A stretch of 64,000 nucleotides of DNA from Bremerella volcania (GCF_007748115.1 NZ_CP036289.1:2294001-2358000); one strand, 5' to 3'; shown: positions 8,119 to 17,419, counted from the first letter of the stretch. The notes: a model not told the origin generated them from the letters alone. A program made the numbers and translations.

Positions 8119-9255
8119 TTACGGCCGCAAGCCAAGCATCATCTGGCGGACTTCGTTTTCGAGTTCGGTTAGATCCGCACCGAAGTGTTTTTGGAACAAG
8201 CGAACGCGTTCGGCTTGCGAGGGATCGTGCAGTGGTTGAATCTCGGAAAGCTCTTGGAGGTAGGCGTCGTACTGTTCCGGCTTACGCTTCTGCAGAAAGT
8301 ACGTCACGGCCCAGGCCTGGGCGTAGCGATCCATCGCGGTCGCTGCTTTGCGCAGCGAGTCGTCATTGATCAGCATGTCCGGCAAAAAGGGCTGCGAGCT
8401 TTCGCGGGCCGCTTGCTGGAACTGCTTCAGCCGCGGGGCACTGACCTGTCCGATGCCTCGCCAGCCGCGGCTGCTGGAAACGTCCGGCGTCTCGAAGTAG
8501 ATGGCCAGCCCTTCCGAGAACCACAGCGGCACGTCGGCATAACGCTGCTGAAGACCGGCATTGAAGGCCAACTGGTGGGTCGCTTCATGCACGATCGTGG
8601 CCAGGCTCCACTGGAAGTCAGGCCGTGACATGAGCCGCTGAATGTCTCGAATGCCGATCGTGCGGCGCGACGCGTCCCCTGCTCCGCCGCCGGTCAGGTC
8701 GAACATCACGACGTAATTCGTGTGCATGCTGTAAAAGCCAATCACACTCTTGGCCGCGTCTCCCAGTTCGGCCTGACCGTACTGCGCGAAGCTGTCTTGA
8801 TTGTCGAACACCAGCGCGACCAGCGGCTGCTGCGGCTCTTCCAGGTTCATGCCGCGCTGCGTCCAGTAGCTGGTAAAGCCGCGATGAAGCCGCTCGAGCA
8901 TCCCGGCGACCCACTGGGCGTAGGCCCGCGAAGTGTTGTAGGCGACGATGTAGTGCGAGGTCTCGATCACCTGCGAGCCTGGCGGCATCTCGGCCAGGAC
9001 CGTCTCGATCAGTTGCTCTTTGGTTTGCAATTGGAAGGGAGCGGTCGTCTTCGCTCGCTGGACGATCTCCTCATTTTGAATCGGCCACATCTTCCCGTCC
9101 GGCGTATGCAGAATGACGCCAGCCTCATGCGTGGCGATGACTTCCCCTTTAAGATCGATTCGATTGCCATCGCGTTCAAACGAGATCTCGTCCGCGCACA
9201 GATGGACCGCGGCGAGCAACGCGAGTAACAACGATAGTGAATTCCATAAACGCAT
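8119..9255 (-). CDS. secreted DUF1570-family putative zinc metallopeptidase
   Basis: This 378-residue protein begins MRLWNSLSLLLALLAAVHL, a signal peptide ending near CADE. The C-terminal two thirds match the DUF1570 pattern common in planctomycetes. It contains an HExxH zinc motif (IVHEATHQLAFNAGL) followed by VPLWFSEGLAIYFE, where the Glu about 25 residues on would be the third ligand, as in gluzincins. This suggests a peptidase, though no substrate is known. The N-terminal FERDGNRIDLKGEVIATHE is a small beta domain. I use the ATG at 9255, which begins the signal peptide. It lies 64 bases downstream of the ABC permease gene on the same strand. Confidence 0.87.
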   Translation of the reverse strand: MRLWNSLSLLLALLAAVHLCADEISFERDGNRIDLKGEVIATHEAGVILHTPDGKMWPIQNEEIVQRAKTTAPFQLQTKEQLIETVLAEMPPGSQVIETSHYIVAYNTSRAYAQWVAGMLERLHRGFTSYWTQRGMNLEEPQQPLVALVFDNQDSFAQYGQAELGDAAKSVIGFYSMHTNYVVMFDLTGGGAGDASRRTIGIRDIQRLMSRPDFQWSLATIVHEATHQLAFNAGLQQRYADVPLWFSEGLAIYFETPDVSSSRGWRGIGQVSAPRLKQFQQAARESSQPFLPDMLINDDSLRKAATAMDRYAQAWAVTYFLQKRKPEQYDAYLQELSEIQPLHDPSQAERVRLFQKHFGADLTELENEVRQMMLGLRP

Positions 9256-9319
9256 CGGGACTCCTTGGGTCAAGCAAACGGACACTGGCAGTATAGTACG
9301 CGACTGCGATTTACGGCAC

Positions 9320-10927
9320 TCAATCGCCAAAATCGCTAGGACCGCGCCAACTGACCAGGCGGCGGATGGCCACCGAAAGCACGGCCACTACGCCCAGGTT
9401 CATCAACAAAATGCCGGCGACGTTGTCTTCTCCGCCGAAGTGCAAGAGGCCAAAGATCCTTCGCGAGATGGTATCGATGCCGGCCGGAAGCACCATCACC
9501 GAGGCCGAAACGTCGTTAGCTGCCAGCACCAGCGCGATCAGCGAGCCAGCGACGATCGCCGGGATATTCGCCGGAAGGACCACACGTGTCCACGTTCGCC
9601 ACCAGGAGCTACCGTCGATGCGGGCCATCTCGTACAGCTGCCGCGAAGCATTGAGCGTGTGCCAGTAAAAGAAGGTCACCAGCGGCACCGTCACCGTGAG
9701 GATCGCCAGCGTGGGAGCAAAGATGCTTCGGTCGATCAGTGGTGCCAGCGGTGCCAGCCATGGCCAGTTCGAACCCCAGGCAATGCCGATCCCCACGATC
9801 GGTCCCGGCAATGCGAAAAGCAATGCGCATGTCAGCGAGACCAGGCGGCCTCCCCAGCGGCCGCGTGTTGCAAGATCGCTAAGCAGCAAGCTGATGAGCG
9901 TGGTCACGGCCGCCACGCACATGCTGAGGGCCAGCGTCCAGAGGAGTTCCTTACGGTAGATGCTCGCACTACTAAGCGTAAGCATGAAGACCTTCGCCAA
10001 CGACCAGCCGCGAACGAACTGGCCGTCGACCTGGTCGATGGTGATTCCCACTTTGTAAACCAGTCCGACGATCGGCGGCGCGAGGGCAATCAGAAAGAGC
10101 AGCCACACGGCTAGTGAAGCGATGGCTCGGCGATGCCCCAGCGGCAACAGTTTGGGCTGCCTGACTTCGACGTCGGTGGGTGCCGGTCGCAGACCATGGG
10201 CCAGCCAGGCCGTGAGCAAGATCAGACCGACGATCAAGACGGTGCCGGGGGCAACGGTGAGCGTCGACTGGCTGGTCGATTGCCCCAGCGGAATGCCCGT
10301 GAAGACGACCTCGGCATAGGTTCGCACGTTGCAGACGCTGGCGATGCTCATCTCGCCGAAGACGGTGACGATGATCCATGCCGCGGCCACCAGCACCGCG
10401 TCCCAGTTTTGCCGCAAAGTGACTTTGGCCAGCACGGCCAGCGGCGTGACTTCCAGCCGGGCATCGTCTTCCAGACCAGCGGAACTTCGCGTGAAGGCCA
10501 TGCCGGTGATGAGCACGGCCCAAGGAAACGCGGCCAGGCTGTGCAGCCACAAGAGGCCCGTCCAGCCATCGATCAGGTTGGCGCTGGTGTCAAAAGGACT
10601 GGGAATTTCGAGCCATCCTTGCGGTCCGAACAGATCTCGCCAGCCGGCGATGTGTACGTAGATCGGAATGAACAGCCATATCGTCAGCAGCGAAACCAGT
10701 ACGCCTCGGCCGATGAGGTTCGAGCGAAACAGAAGCAGGCTCGTCGCGGTTGCCGGCGGCAAGGTGATCGCGATCACGGCCAGCGCATAGATGGCCGTCG
10801 CGAAGGTTAAGCGAACCGAGAGGGGATCGCCCCAGATCAGCAGTGCGATAGCCAATGCGGCGGCGGTCAGGGCAAACAGGGCCGCTGGCAGCAGAGGACG
10901 TCGAGCTGGGGTAAGGTGCGAAGTCAC
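9320..10927 (-). CDS. ABC transporter permease, fused double-domain iron(III)/molybdate type
   Basis: The 535-residue membrane protein consists of two permease halves, each with about six transmembrane helices. This is the arrangement of FbpB/SfuB/ThiP-type transporters for ferric iron or thiamine. The ATPase-contact EAA loop is well kept in the second half (YEMARIDGSSWWRTWTRVVLP region, about residue 430) and weaker in the first (LEDDARLEVTPLAVLAKVTL). The substrate cannot be told from this subunit. No binding protein or ATPase gene lies beside it in this window, which is unusual. It stands upstream of the DUF1570 gene. Confidence 0.85.
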   Translation of the reverse strand: MTSHLTPARRPLLPAALFALTAAALAIALLIWGDPLSVRLTFATAIYALAVIAITLPPATATSLLLFRSNLIGRGVLVSLLTIWLFIPIYVHIAGWRDLFGPQGWLEIPSPFDTSANLIDGWTGLLWLHSLAAFPWAVLITGMAFTRSSAGLEDDARLEVTPLAVLAKVTLRQNWDAVLVAAAWIIVTVFGEMSIASVCNVRTYAEVVFTGIPLGQSTSQSTLTVAPGTVLIVGLILLTAWLAHGLRPAPTDVEVRQPKLLPLGHRRAIASLAVWLLFLIALAPPIVGLVYKVGITIDQVDGQFVRGWSLAKVFMLTLSSASIYRKELLWTLALSMCVAAVTTLISLLLSDLATRGRWGGRLVSLTCALLFALPGPIVGIGIAWGSNWPWLAPLAPLIDRSIFAPTLAILTVTVPLVTFFYWHTLNASRQLYEMARIDGSSWWRTWTRVVLPANIPAIVAGSLIALVLAANDVSASVMVLPAGIDTISRRIFGLLHFGGEDNVAGILLMNLGVVAVLSVAIRRLVSWRGPSDFGD

Positions 10928-10932
10928 AAGCG

Positions 10933-10967
10933 GAAAAGAAAAGAGGCCAGGGAAATTCCTGGCCTCT
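10933..10967 (-). terminator. rho-independent terminator of the oxidoreductase gene
   Basis: On the minus strand a perfect 10-bp stem, AGAGGCCAGG with CCTGGCCTCT (10958-10967 and 10942-10951) and a 6-base loop, is followed by TTTTCTTTTC. It lies 38 bases after the oxidoreductase stop codon. It should end that transcript before the ABC permease gene. Confidence 0.8.
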
Positions 10968-11004
10968 AGTGTAATCCGACGGGCTCGCTTGCACGATCCG
11001 TGGC

Positions 11005-12306
11005 TTAAACCAACTTGGTCTTACCAGGAACGGCGATCGGGGTAGGAATGGTGACGGGGCCCCATTCGTACGACTTGGGAGTCAGGTCTTCCTGGCTGTT
11101 CCAGGCTTCGTCCCAGGTCACCTGCTTACCGGTGTAGGTAGCCATACGGCCCATGATCGCACACATGGTGCTCTTGGTCATGTACTCACCGTTGTTGATG
11201 ATGTTACCGGAACGCATGCCTTCGTAGAGGGCTTTGTGTTCCAGGTCGTACATGTTGCCGCCGGGGCCGTCGTACTTCCAGTTGTTCTGACCTTCGATCA
11301 CACCGGCGAGAATCTTGGCGTTCCCCTTGGTGCCCATGATGAAGTCTTCGGTCTGGTTGAAGCAGCCAGCCATCTGACGGGTGTAGTGGAACATCTTCTG
11401 GCCGCCGGCGTACTCGAACATGACGGCGTGGTGGTCGAAGATGTTACCGTACTCTTCTCCTGTGCGGACTTCACGACCGCCCAGACCGTAGCAGCTGACC
11501 GGGGGCTGGTCGTCCATGATCCACTGCGCCTTGTCGATGCTGTGGATGGCCTGCTCGGCGATGTGATCGCCGGAGAGCCAGGTGAAGTACAGCCAGTTGC
11601 GGATCTGGTATTCCATCTCCGACCATTCTTCCTTGTTACCTCGGTGCCAGAGGGTACCGGCCAGGTAGTTTTCCTGCATCGAAACGACGTCGCCGATCAG
11701 GCCTTCCTTAATCTTTTCGACCGTCGCGATCACCGATGGATGGTAACGCCAGCACAGACCGCTGACGATGCTCAAGTTCTTCTGCTTGGCCTTCTCAACC
11801 GTCTCCATCACCTTGCGGCAACCCGGGGCGTCGATGGCGACGGGCTTTTCACAGAAGACGTGCTTGCCAGCGGCAATGGCAGCTTCCAGGTGAGCCGGAC
11901 GAAAGTGCGGCGTGGTGCACAGCAGCACGACGTCGACGTCGGTTTCCATCACTTGCTTGTACGCATCGAAACCGCTGAAGCAGTTTTCGTCGGTCACAGC
12001 CAGGCGATCGCCCAGCTGTCGCGAAAGGATTCGCTTGGAAGCTTCGACCTTGTCCGGGAAGATGTCGGCCAGCACGGTGACCTTCAGGTTCTCGTCACCC
12101 TTGGTCGCGTTGACGGCGGCACCGTTGCCGCGGCCACCACAACCGATCAGAGCCACTTTCAATTCGTCGTTACCAGCGGCATGGGCCGAACGGGCCATCG
12201 TCAAGCTGCCAACCGCAGCGGCGGTGCCAAGTGCGGCGGAACCTTTGAGGAAGGTACGACGCTGGACATTTTTCTGCGGCGAAGGTTTGGTCGTCTTCTC
12301 GGACAT
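11005..12306 (-). CDS. Tat-exported Gfo/Idh/MocA-family oxidoreductase
   Basis: The 433-residue protein starts with a twin-arginine signal (QRRTFLKGSAA, Arg 16-17), so it should be exported folded with its cofactor. A Rossmann nucleotide site follows (VALIGCGGRGNGA, about residues 50-62). The family EKP motif is in HVFCEKPVAIDAPG. The C-terminal half is the beta-sheet substrate domain (YHPSV, GDHIAEQAIHSIDKAQW). Members oxidise or rearrange sugars and inositols with NAD(P); substrate unknown. Exported members are very common in planctomycetes, many beside sugar isomerases. A strong terminator follows. Confidence 0.92.
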   Translation of the reverse strand: MSEKTTKPSPQKNVQRRTFLKGSAALGTAAAVGSLTMARSAHAAGNDELKVALIGCGGRGNGAAVNATKGDENLKVTVLADIFPDKVEASKRILSRQLGDRLAVTDENCFSGFDAYKQVMETDVDVVLLCTTPHFRPAHLEAAIAAGKHVFCEKPVAIDAPGCRKVMETVEKAKQKNLSIVSGLCWRYHPSVIATVEKIKEGLIGDVVSMQENYLAGTLWHRGNKEEWSEMEYQIRNWLYFTWLSGDHIAEQAIHSIDKAQWIMDDQPPVSCYGLGGREVRTGEEYGNIFDHHAVMFEYAGGQKMFHYTRQMAGCFNQTEDFIMGTKGNAKILAGVIEGQNNWKYDGPGGNMYDLEHKALYEGMRSGNIINNGEYMTKSTMCAIMGRMATYTGKQVTWDEAWNSQEDLTPKSYEWGPVTIPTPIAVPGKTKLV

Positions 12307-12494
12307 GGATGATCCTTAGGTGGGTGGTAGGTGGGATATACCGGGATATGTGCTTGTAAAACAGACAAGGTGTGAAACCGAATTCTAGCCAGATCGGCCA
12401 GTGAATGCAACAAAGTTTATCCATACGAAGGGTATGGCCCCTCGAAATGGGATGCCCTTTCGTCGTAAAGATAGCTAGAGAAGCAGCTTGCAAC

Positions 12495-12520
12495 CGAAAA
12501 CAGCCCCCCGGTTAGCGGGG
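12495..12520 (-). terminator. probable terminator overlapping the stop codon of the UVR-motif gene
   Basis: On the minus strand CCCCG-CTAAC-CGGGG forms a hairpin whose loop holds the stop codon. It is followed by GGCTGTTTTCGG. The stem is short and the T run only four, so it is a moderate call. Confidence 0.45.
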
Positions 12521-13264
12521 ATCTTCCCGTCGGTGGATGCGATCACGCAGCTTGGCGGCCTGTTCATAACGCTCGTTGGCCACCGCTTCGGCCAATTGTT
12601 CGTTGAGGGTCTGCCCTACTTCGAACTGCTCGCGAAGCGTTTCCCGCAGCTCGATCAAGCGAACGTGCAGTTCGTCCGACTCGAATTCTTCCCCATCTTC
12701 CATCCCTTCCGCTTCATAGAAGGTCCGCAGCTCTTCGACCCCCTGGGTCAGCTGCTCGATGGCGTGCTCTGGCGTGTGCTTTTCCAGCTCGATCAGGGCC
12801 TTGGCTTGAATGCGGTGGAACATCACAAACGGGCGAAAATGTTCGTGACTGTCGATCCATTCTTCGTCGCTTGAGTGATCGCGGCAGAGGTCCATCAGGG
12901 CTAACGTGTGGTCGGCATCGCGGACCGCTTTCTCGTATTCGCGCAGAGCCAGCCAGCAAATACGGCGGTGATACAGTTGGACGAACTCCCGGTCGATCTC
13001 GACGCAATCGTCTTCGGTCAGAGGAACCGTCGGGTCGATCAGGAACTGCGACTGGAGATATTCGAGATACGAATCAAAGTCGTAAGGTCTTTCACCGTCA
13101 GGCCTTCCATTGATTTCCATCTGCAGCAGGCCCATCTCGATCCGCATCTGCAGCACGTCGCGTCCATCCGAGGCGGTAGTGATCCGGGCCGTCAGCCGGC
13201 CAGGCTCAAAGTTCCACGTATTGAGGATGTGGTCGATGTTTTCAGAGTGATCGGAGGAGTCCAT
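12512..13264 (-). CDS. UvrB/UvrC-motif (UVR) containing protein
   Basis: The 250-residue soluble protein ends with a UVR helix pair (LAEAVANERYEQAAKLRDRIHR), the motif that lets UvrB and UvrC contact each other and that also occurs in McsA and ClpC. The preceding 210 residues are acidic and mostly helical, with a TPR-like segment (FHRIQAKALIELEKHTPEHAIEQL). The N-terminal part describes an alpha/beta module with LTARITTASDGRDVLQMRIEMG. No catalytic motif is seen. I place the start at the ATG at 13264 because AGGGA precedes it by 6 bases; a GTG lies 15 bases upstream. Role unknown: the UVR motif suggests an adaptor function. Confidence 0.82.
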   Translation of the reverse strand: MDSSDHSENIDHILNTWNFEPGRLTARITTASDGRDVLQMRIEMGLLQMEINGRPDGERPYDFDSYLEYLQSQFLIDPTVPLTEDDCVEIDREFVQLYHRRICWLALREYEKAVRDADHTLALMDLCRDHSSDEEWIDSHEHFRPFVMFHRIQAKALIELEKHTPEHAIEQLTQGVEELRTFYEAEGMEDGEEFESDELHVRLIELRETLREQFEVGQTLNEQLAEAVANERYEQAAKLRDRIHRREDPR

Positions 13265-13384
13265 TAGGTCCCTAGTCACGTTAGCGATGCTTTAAGGTCC
13301 AAAGAGATTATAGGCCATCCCGGAAATCGGAAAAGGACGCGCTAAGATGGGATACTTTCATCCCCAAAGCCGATTCTTCGAAAT

Positions 13385-13427
13385 TCTTGTCCCCTCGCCC
13401 TTCCCAAGGAAGAGGGGACAGGAATTG
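13385..13427. repeat. REP-like palindrome
   Basis: TTCTTGTCCCCTCGCCCTTCC and AGAGGGGACAGGAATT are imperfect arms of the same repeat as at 246-360. It follows the arfB stop codon and precedes the UVR-motif gene's upstream region. Confidence 0.65.
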
Positions 13428-13430
13428 TCC

Positions 13431-13871
13431 TCAGTCCTTCCGGTAAGAAATGTTCTTCGACTCGCGTCGCTGGTTCTTGCGATCGCTGTGCTGGCGTTTC
13501 TTTTCCTGGGTCCGTTTGACTGAACTACGCGACGGCTTGGTGGCGATGCGGGGCTTGGGACGCTTGGCCGAGAGGGTCACCATATGTTTCAGCTTTTCGA
13601 GGCAGGCCTCCATGTTGCTGCGCTGCTCGCGGCTTTCCTCGCTGCTGATGACCAGGCAGCCTTCCTTGTTGATGCGAGCCCCCCAGTGCTTTTCAAACCG
13701 CTGCTTGACCGTCGGCGGCAGGGCTTCGGTCTGCTGCACGTCCCATTTGAGCGTGGCCTTGGTGTTGGTCTTGTTGACGTGCTGCCCCCCTGGCCCGCTC
13801 GAACGCGAGTACGAAAACTGCAACTCGCTCCAGGGGATGCGGATGGACGGACTGATATCAAAGGTCGACAT
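13431..13871 (-). CDS. arfB: alternative ribosome-rescue factor, peptidyl-tRNA hydrolase ArfB
   Basis: This 146-residue protein has the catalytic GGQ loop of release factors (SRSSGPGGQHVNKTNTKATL, about residues 20-39), followed by a single domain and a long basic C-terminal tail (SVKRTQEKKRQHSDRKNQRRESK). That is the architecture of ArfB/YaeJ/ICT1. These enzymes insert the basic tail into the empty mRNA channel of stalled ribosomes and hydrolyse the peptidyl-tRNA. The domain that reads stop codons is missing, as expected. The ATG at 13871 begins the conserved part (MSTFDIS). Length and motif fit well. Confidence 0.93.
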   Translation of the reverse strand: MSTFDISPSIRIPWSELQFSYSRSSGPGGQHVNKTNTKATLKWDVQQTEALPPTVKQRFEKHWGARINKEGCLVISSEESREQRSNMEACLEKLKHMVTLSAKRPKPRIATKPSRSSVKRTQEKKRQHSDRKNQRRESKNISYRKD

Positions 13872-13984
13872 GCGACTCACACGCGCTGCTAGGATGATTT
13901 GGGGCAAACTGCCGACTTGGCTATACTGCCAGGATATGTCGTTTTCTCATCGAGAACTACCCTCGTTCGCTGAAGGACCGCAGC

Positions 13985-15328
13985 ATGCCGATACGGGTTC
14001 GCTCCCTTTCTTGTTCGTTCATCCTCCTTGCCGCTTGCCTCTTGCCTGCCCTGCTGGTTGCTGAAGACTGGCCGACCTTCCTGGGACCGCGTCATAATAG
14101 CACCTCCATCGAAACAGGCCTTCAGGTTCCCTGGCCCAAAGGTGGTCCGGAAATCGTTTGGCAGCGCGAGTTGGGGACCGGGTATGGAATCGGCAGCATC
14201 GCCAACGGCAAGTTCTTTCAGTTCGATCGACATGGTGATCAAAACCGGCTGGAAGTTTTGGAAGTCACTACCGGGCAGAAGCTATGGCAGTACGAATACC
14301 CGACCGAGTACGAAGACGCGCTCGGCTACAACAATGGTCCGCGTTGTAGCCCGGTGATCGACGAAGATCGCGTCTACATCTACGGCGCTGAAGGCGAACT
14401 GCACTGCGTCAACATCGAAACGCACGAGGCCATCTGGAAACGGAACTTGTCGGAAGAGTATGGTGTCGTGCCGAACTTCTTTGGGGTGGGCAGCACGCCG
14501 GTGATCTTTGAAGACAAACTGCTGGTGATGGTGGGCGGCAGCCCCGAAGAGTTTAAAGGCCTGGGCCCCTATCAGATCGGTCGCGTGACGGGCAATGGCA
14601 GCGCGATCGTAGCGCTCGATAAGAAGACGGGCAAAGAGATCTACAAGATCTCCGACGAACTGGCCAGCTACGCGAGTCTGACGCTGGCCGAGATCGACGG
14701 TCGCCCGTGGTGCTTCGCGTTCCTGCGTGGTGGTCTTTTGGGTTTCGATCCGCGTGATGGTGCGATCGATTTCCATTACCCTTGGCGGGCCAAGAAGCTG
14801 GAAAGCGTTAACGCCAGCACGCCTGTGGTGGTCGGCGACGAAGTCTTCATTTCGGAATGCTATGCGCTGGGCAGTACCCTGCTGAAAGTGAAGCCAGGCG
14901 GATATGAAGTGGTATGGAAGGACGAAGAACGGAGCCGCGACCACGCGATGGAAACGCACTGGAACACGGCCGTCTACAAAGATGGCTATCTGTACGCCAG
15001 CAGCGGACGCCATTCGCACCAGGCCGAACTGCGGTGTATCGATTGGAAGACTGGCAAAGTCCTCTGGGCCGAGCCCAGTCTGACGAGGAGTTCGCTGCTG
15101 TTGGTCGAGGACTACCTGATTTGCCTGAGTGAATACGGCGCGCTGCGTCTTCTGAAAGCGAACCCCGAAAAGTTCGATGTCATTTCCGAGGTTTCGCTGG
15201 AAGACGAAAACGGCAACGCATTGCTCAAGCCCCCGGCTTGGTCGGCGCCGATTCTTTCCAATGGGCGTTTGTTTGTGCGTGGGGATAACCGGTTGGTTTG
15301 TCTGCAGGTGATTCCACCGGGTAAGTAG
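13985..15328 (+). CDS. secreted PQQ-binding-like beta-propeller repeat protein
   Basis: This 447-residue protein has a signal peptide with a long hydrophobic core (SFILLAACLLPALLVAED). It then shows WPTFLGPRHNSTS, the variant propeller opening of planctomycetes. Blades are seen at TGQKLWQYEYPTEY, ETHEAIWKRNLSEEYG, KTGKEIYKISDELASYA and WKTGKVLWAEPS. It resembles the protein at 6663-7991 in fold but shares little sequence outside the blade motifs. An extracytoplasmic binding or scaffold role is likely, with enzyme function not shown. It stands alone, with a perfect REP palindrome 40 bases after its stop codon. Confidence 0.87.
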   Translation: MPIRVRSLSCSFILLAACLLPALLVAEDWPTFLGPRHNSTSIETGLQVPWPKGGPEIVWQRELGTGYGIGSIANGKFFQFDRHGDQNRLEVLEVTTGQKLWQYEYPTEYEDALGYNNGPRCSPVIDEDRVYIYGAEGELHCVNIETHEAIWKRNLSEEYGVVPNFFGVGSTPVIFEDKLLVMVGGSPEEFKGLGPYQIGRVTGNGSAIVALDKKTGKEIYKISDELASYASLTLAEIDGRPWCFAFLRGGLLGFDPRDGAIDFHYPWRAKKLESVNASTPVVVGDEVFISECYALGSTLLKVKPGGYEVVWKDEERSRDHAMETHWNTAVYKDGYLYASSGRHSHQAELRCIDWKTGKVLWAEPSLTRSSLLLVEDYLICLSEYGALRLLKANPEKFDVISEVSLEDENGNALLKPPAWSAPILSNGRLFVRGDNRLVCLQVIPPGK

Positions 15329-15367
15329 AGTGCGCTCGTACTAACTTTGGTAAAAAGGACTTTCCCA

Positions 15368-15406
15368 CTCATGTCCCCTCTCCCTGCGAGGGAGAGGGGA
15401 CATGAG
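15368..15406. repeat. perfect 18-bp-arm palindrome (REP-like family)
   Basis: CTCATGTCCCCTCTCCCT (15368-15385), GCG, then its exact reverse complement (15389-15406). It is the most regular copy of the repeat family and lies between convergent genes. Confidence 0.8.
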
Positions 15407-15461
15407 GGACGTGCGTTGCTCTCATCATGCGCGAGGCGCATTAAAACTTCGCGACGGATCT

Positions 15462-16271
15462 CTACGTCGCGATCTTCATCGCTTGCAGGAAACCCATGCT
15501 GTGGGCAAGCAGGTGTTCGTATTCCAGTTGCTGGACGTCGCGGCCCATGAGTTCGATGTCGAAGGGGCCGTCGTAGCCGAGTTGGATCAGCTTGGCGATC
15601 GTCGCGTTGAGGGACAGGTGCCCGTCCCCCAGCAAGCATCGGTTAGGCTCTTCCAGCGGTTCGCAGCCGCGGTCACCGACTTGGACCAGGGCGAGGTACG
15701 GCACCAGCAGATGCAGGTTGTCGAGCACCTCGTCCTGATCGCCGAACTCGTAAAGATCCAACACCAGTTTGAATCGGGGCGAGTCGATCACGTCGATCAG
15801 CTGTAGCGCGTCGGTCATGCGGCGGACCAGCGTCCAGTCGCTGCCGTACTTGTGCCGGATCGGTTTAATGGCGAGCGTCACTCCGTGCGCTTCGGCATAC
15901 GGAATGAGTTCTTCGAGCGCTCCGGAGAACAACCGTTGGGCATGCTTATTGATGTGCCCTCCGCGTGCTCCGCTGTAAACGATCAGGCAGCCGGCGTTGA
16001 GTTCCTGGGCGAGGTCGACGGCATGCTTGGCGTCGTTGACGGCATCTTTGAAGTTGCGTCCGTCGCTACCGGTGAAACCGCCAGCCCAACTGAGGGCGGA
16101 AACTTCCAGGCCCAACTCTTCCAGCAGGATGGCACCCTTGGCTTCGCCGAAGTCGTGCAGCTTGTCCCGCCAGACATGAATTGCCGAGAGGCCTGCCTCG
16201 CGGTATCGGAAGCAATCTTGTTCAAACGACCAGCGTAGCGTGGTCATCTGGTTCATCGAGAACTTGGCCAT
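15462..16271 (-). CDS. sugar phosphate isomerase/epimerase (TIM barrel)
   Basis: The 269-residue cytoplasmic protein fits the AP-endonuclease-2-like xylose isomerase TIM barrel (IolE/hydroxypyruvate isomerase superfamily). Metal-binding positions are suggested by FKLVLDLYEFGDQD, VQVGDRGCEPLEEP and FDIELMGRD, which supply the conserved Asp, His/Asp and Glu. The N-terminal MNQMTTLRWSFEQDCFRYREAG is the usual start of these planctomycete isomerases. Substrate unknown, probably an inositol or keto-sugar. It is followed at once by a REP element and is convergent with the PQQ propeller. Confidence 0.87.
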   Translation of the reverse strand: MAKFSMNQMTTLRWSFEQDCFRYREAGLSAIHVWRDKLHDFGEAKGAILLEELGLEVSALSWAGGFTGSDGRNFKDAVNDAKHAVDLAQELNAGCLIVYSGARGGHINKHAQRLFSGALEELIPYAEAHGVTLAIKPIRHKYGSDWTLVRRMTDALQLIDVIDSPRFKLVLDLYEFGDQDEVLDNLHLLVPYLALVQVGDRGCEPLEEPNRCLLGDGHLSLNATIAKLIQLGYDGPFDIELMGRDVQQLEYEHLLAHSMGFLQAMKIAT

Positions 16272-16531
16272 CCGTGCGACACTTTAATACGAAAAGAGAT
16301 CTGCCCAGAGCCGCGCCGTTTCCGTCACGCGCGGCTGCGAAGTGAAGCCAAGTATAGGAATCGAAGTGAATTTGTAAACGGCTTGACGAGATAGTTTTCC
16401 GTGTTCAGTTTTCGATTTTCAGGGAAGCATAAACGCACCCTTCGGTAAACCGTGATAGCACGTGCATCTGCAGGGGGAGACGCTGGCAATAAAAAGAGAA
16501 TGGGTGTTCGTACTGAAAACTGAAAACTTCC

Positions 16532-17419
16532 TCACTCTAGTTTCCAAGCATCCAAATACTCAACCGACTTCAGTTCCATACCAAAGTCTTTCTTCAAACG
16601 GTCGTGCATGTCTTCCAGGTGGCCGGCTCCGTAGAAGACGGCGATGTTCTTCTTGCCATCCTTGATGCTCTTGCCCATCACCTCGAAGGCCTTGGCGTTG
16701 CGCTGCGAGATGATCGTCGAGCCGTTTTCGCCTTCGATCGCTTTCATGGCGTTATCCATGTCGGAGATCTGCGAGGCGAACACGCGGCGGAGCTTCATCG
16801 CGCGATTGCTGGAGAACAATGCCATCATGATGGCAGCGTCACTGGTGTCCCCTTTGGACTGCTGAACCAGCCCCTGCCCCATGGCTCGGGCAAACATATG
16901 CAGCAGACCGTCGCCGCGCGCTTCCATGTCTTTGGCGAACTCTTCGGGGGACATGTCGGCATGGACGAAGTTATCCGGCGAGTAGTCGACCTTTTCCAAC
17001 TGGAACTCGAGTTCGAGCATGTCCTTCATGCCGTTCTGCAGACCGCTGACCGGGCTGCCGGTTCCCTTGTGCCCTTTGGGGACCCGGGTACCTTCCGGAG
17101 CGACCAACTCGTACATGACGGCGTCGTACCCCTTGAAGCGTTTGTTCAGCTCTTGGTAGTAGCTGTCTTCGCCAATGTGAACAGCCCCGACCAGGTCGAT
17201 CTTCAGGGCACCGTCCTTGGACGCGTAATGGGCGATGGCCGTTTGCAGGGCGACTGGACGCTCGCTGGCGTTCTTCTTTACCCGGACGAACTCGGGGGCG
17301 TCGCTTTCGGTTTTGGTTTCGGCCTGGGCACCCGATGCTAGCAGGATCGAGAGGACCAGCGTCCACAGGCGACGGTCGAGAAGCGGGCGTATGGCACTGA
17401 GGAGGGGGAAGCGTGACAT
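16532..17419 (-). CDS. TraB/GumN (TIKI-like) family protein, secreted
   Basis: The 295-residue protein has a signal peptide (LVLSILLASGAQAET). It carries the two signatures of the TraB/GumN/TIKI superfamily: VGAVHIGEDSYYQELNKRF with YDAVMYELV at about 60-95, and VFYGAGHLEDM near the C-terminus. The conserved GxxH motifs, with a Glu, are thought to hold the metal of a peptidase-like centre. TIKI proteins cleave Wnt, but the bacterial role is not established. A Glu-rich helical insert (SPEEFAKDMEARGDG) lies in the middle. No operon partner is evident; the upstream region holds no clear promoter. Confidence 0.85.
   Translation of the reverse strand: MSRFPLLSAIRPLLDRRLWTLVLSILLASGAQAETKTESDAPEFVRVKKNASERPVALQTAIAHYASKDGALKIDLVGAVHIGEDSYYQELNKRFKGYDAVMYELVAPEGTRVPKGHKGTGSPVSGLQNGMKDMLELEFQLEKVDYSPDNFVHADMSPEEFAKDMEARGDGLLHMFARAMGQGLVQQSKGDTSDAAIMMALFSSNRAMKLRRVFASQISDMDNAMKAIEGENGSTIISQRNAKAFEVMGKSIKDGKKNIAVFYGAGHLEDMHDRLKKDFGMELKSVEYLDAWKLE

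Noticed and set aside
11236-12312. Long plus-strand frame opposite the oxidoreductase gene
   Set aside because: It mirrors a highly conserved minus-strand gene; its translation shows only shadow composition. The same applies to frames at 2920-3945, 20498-21559, 32021-33316 and 51455-53020, which are by-products of strong third-position GC bias.
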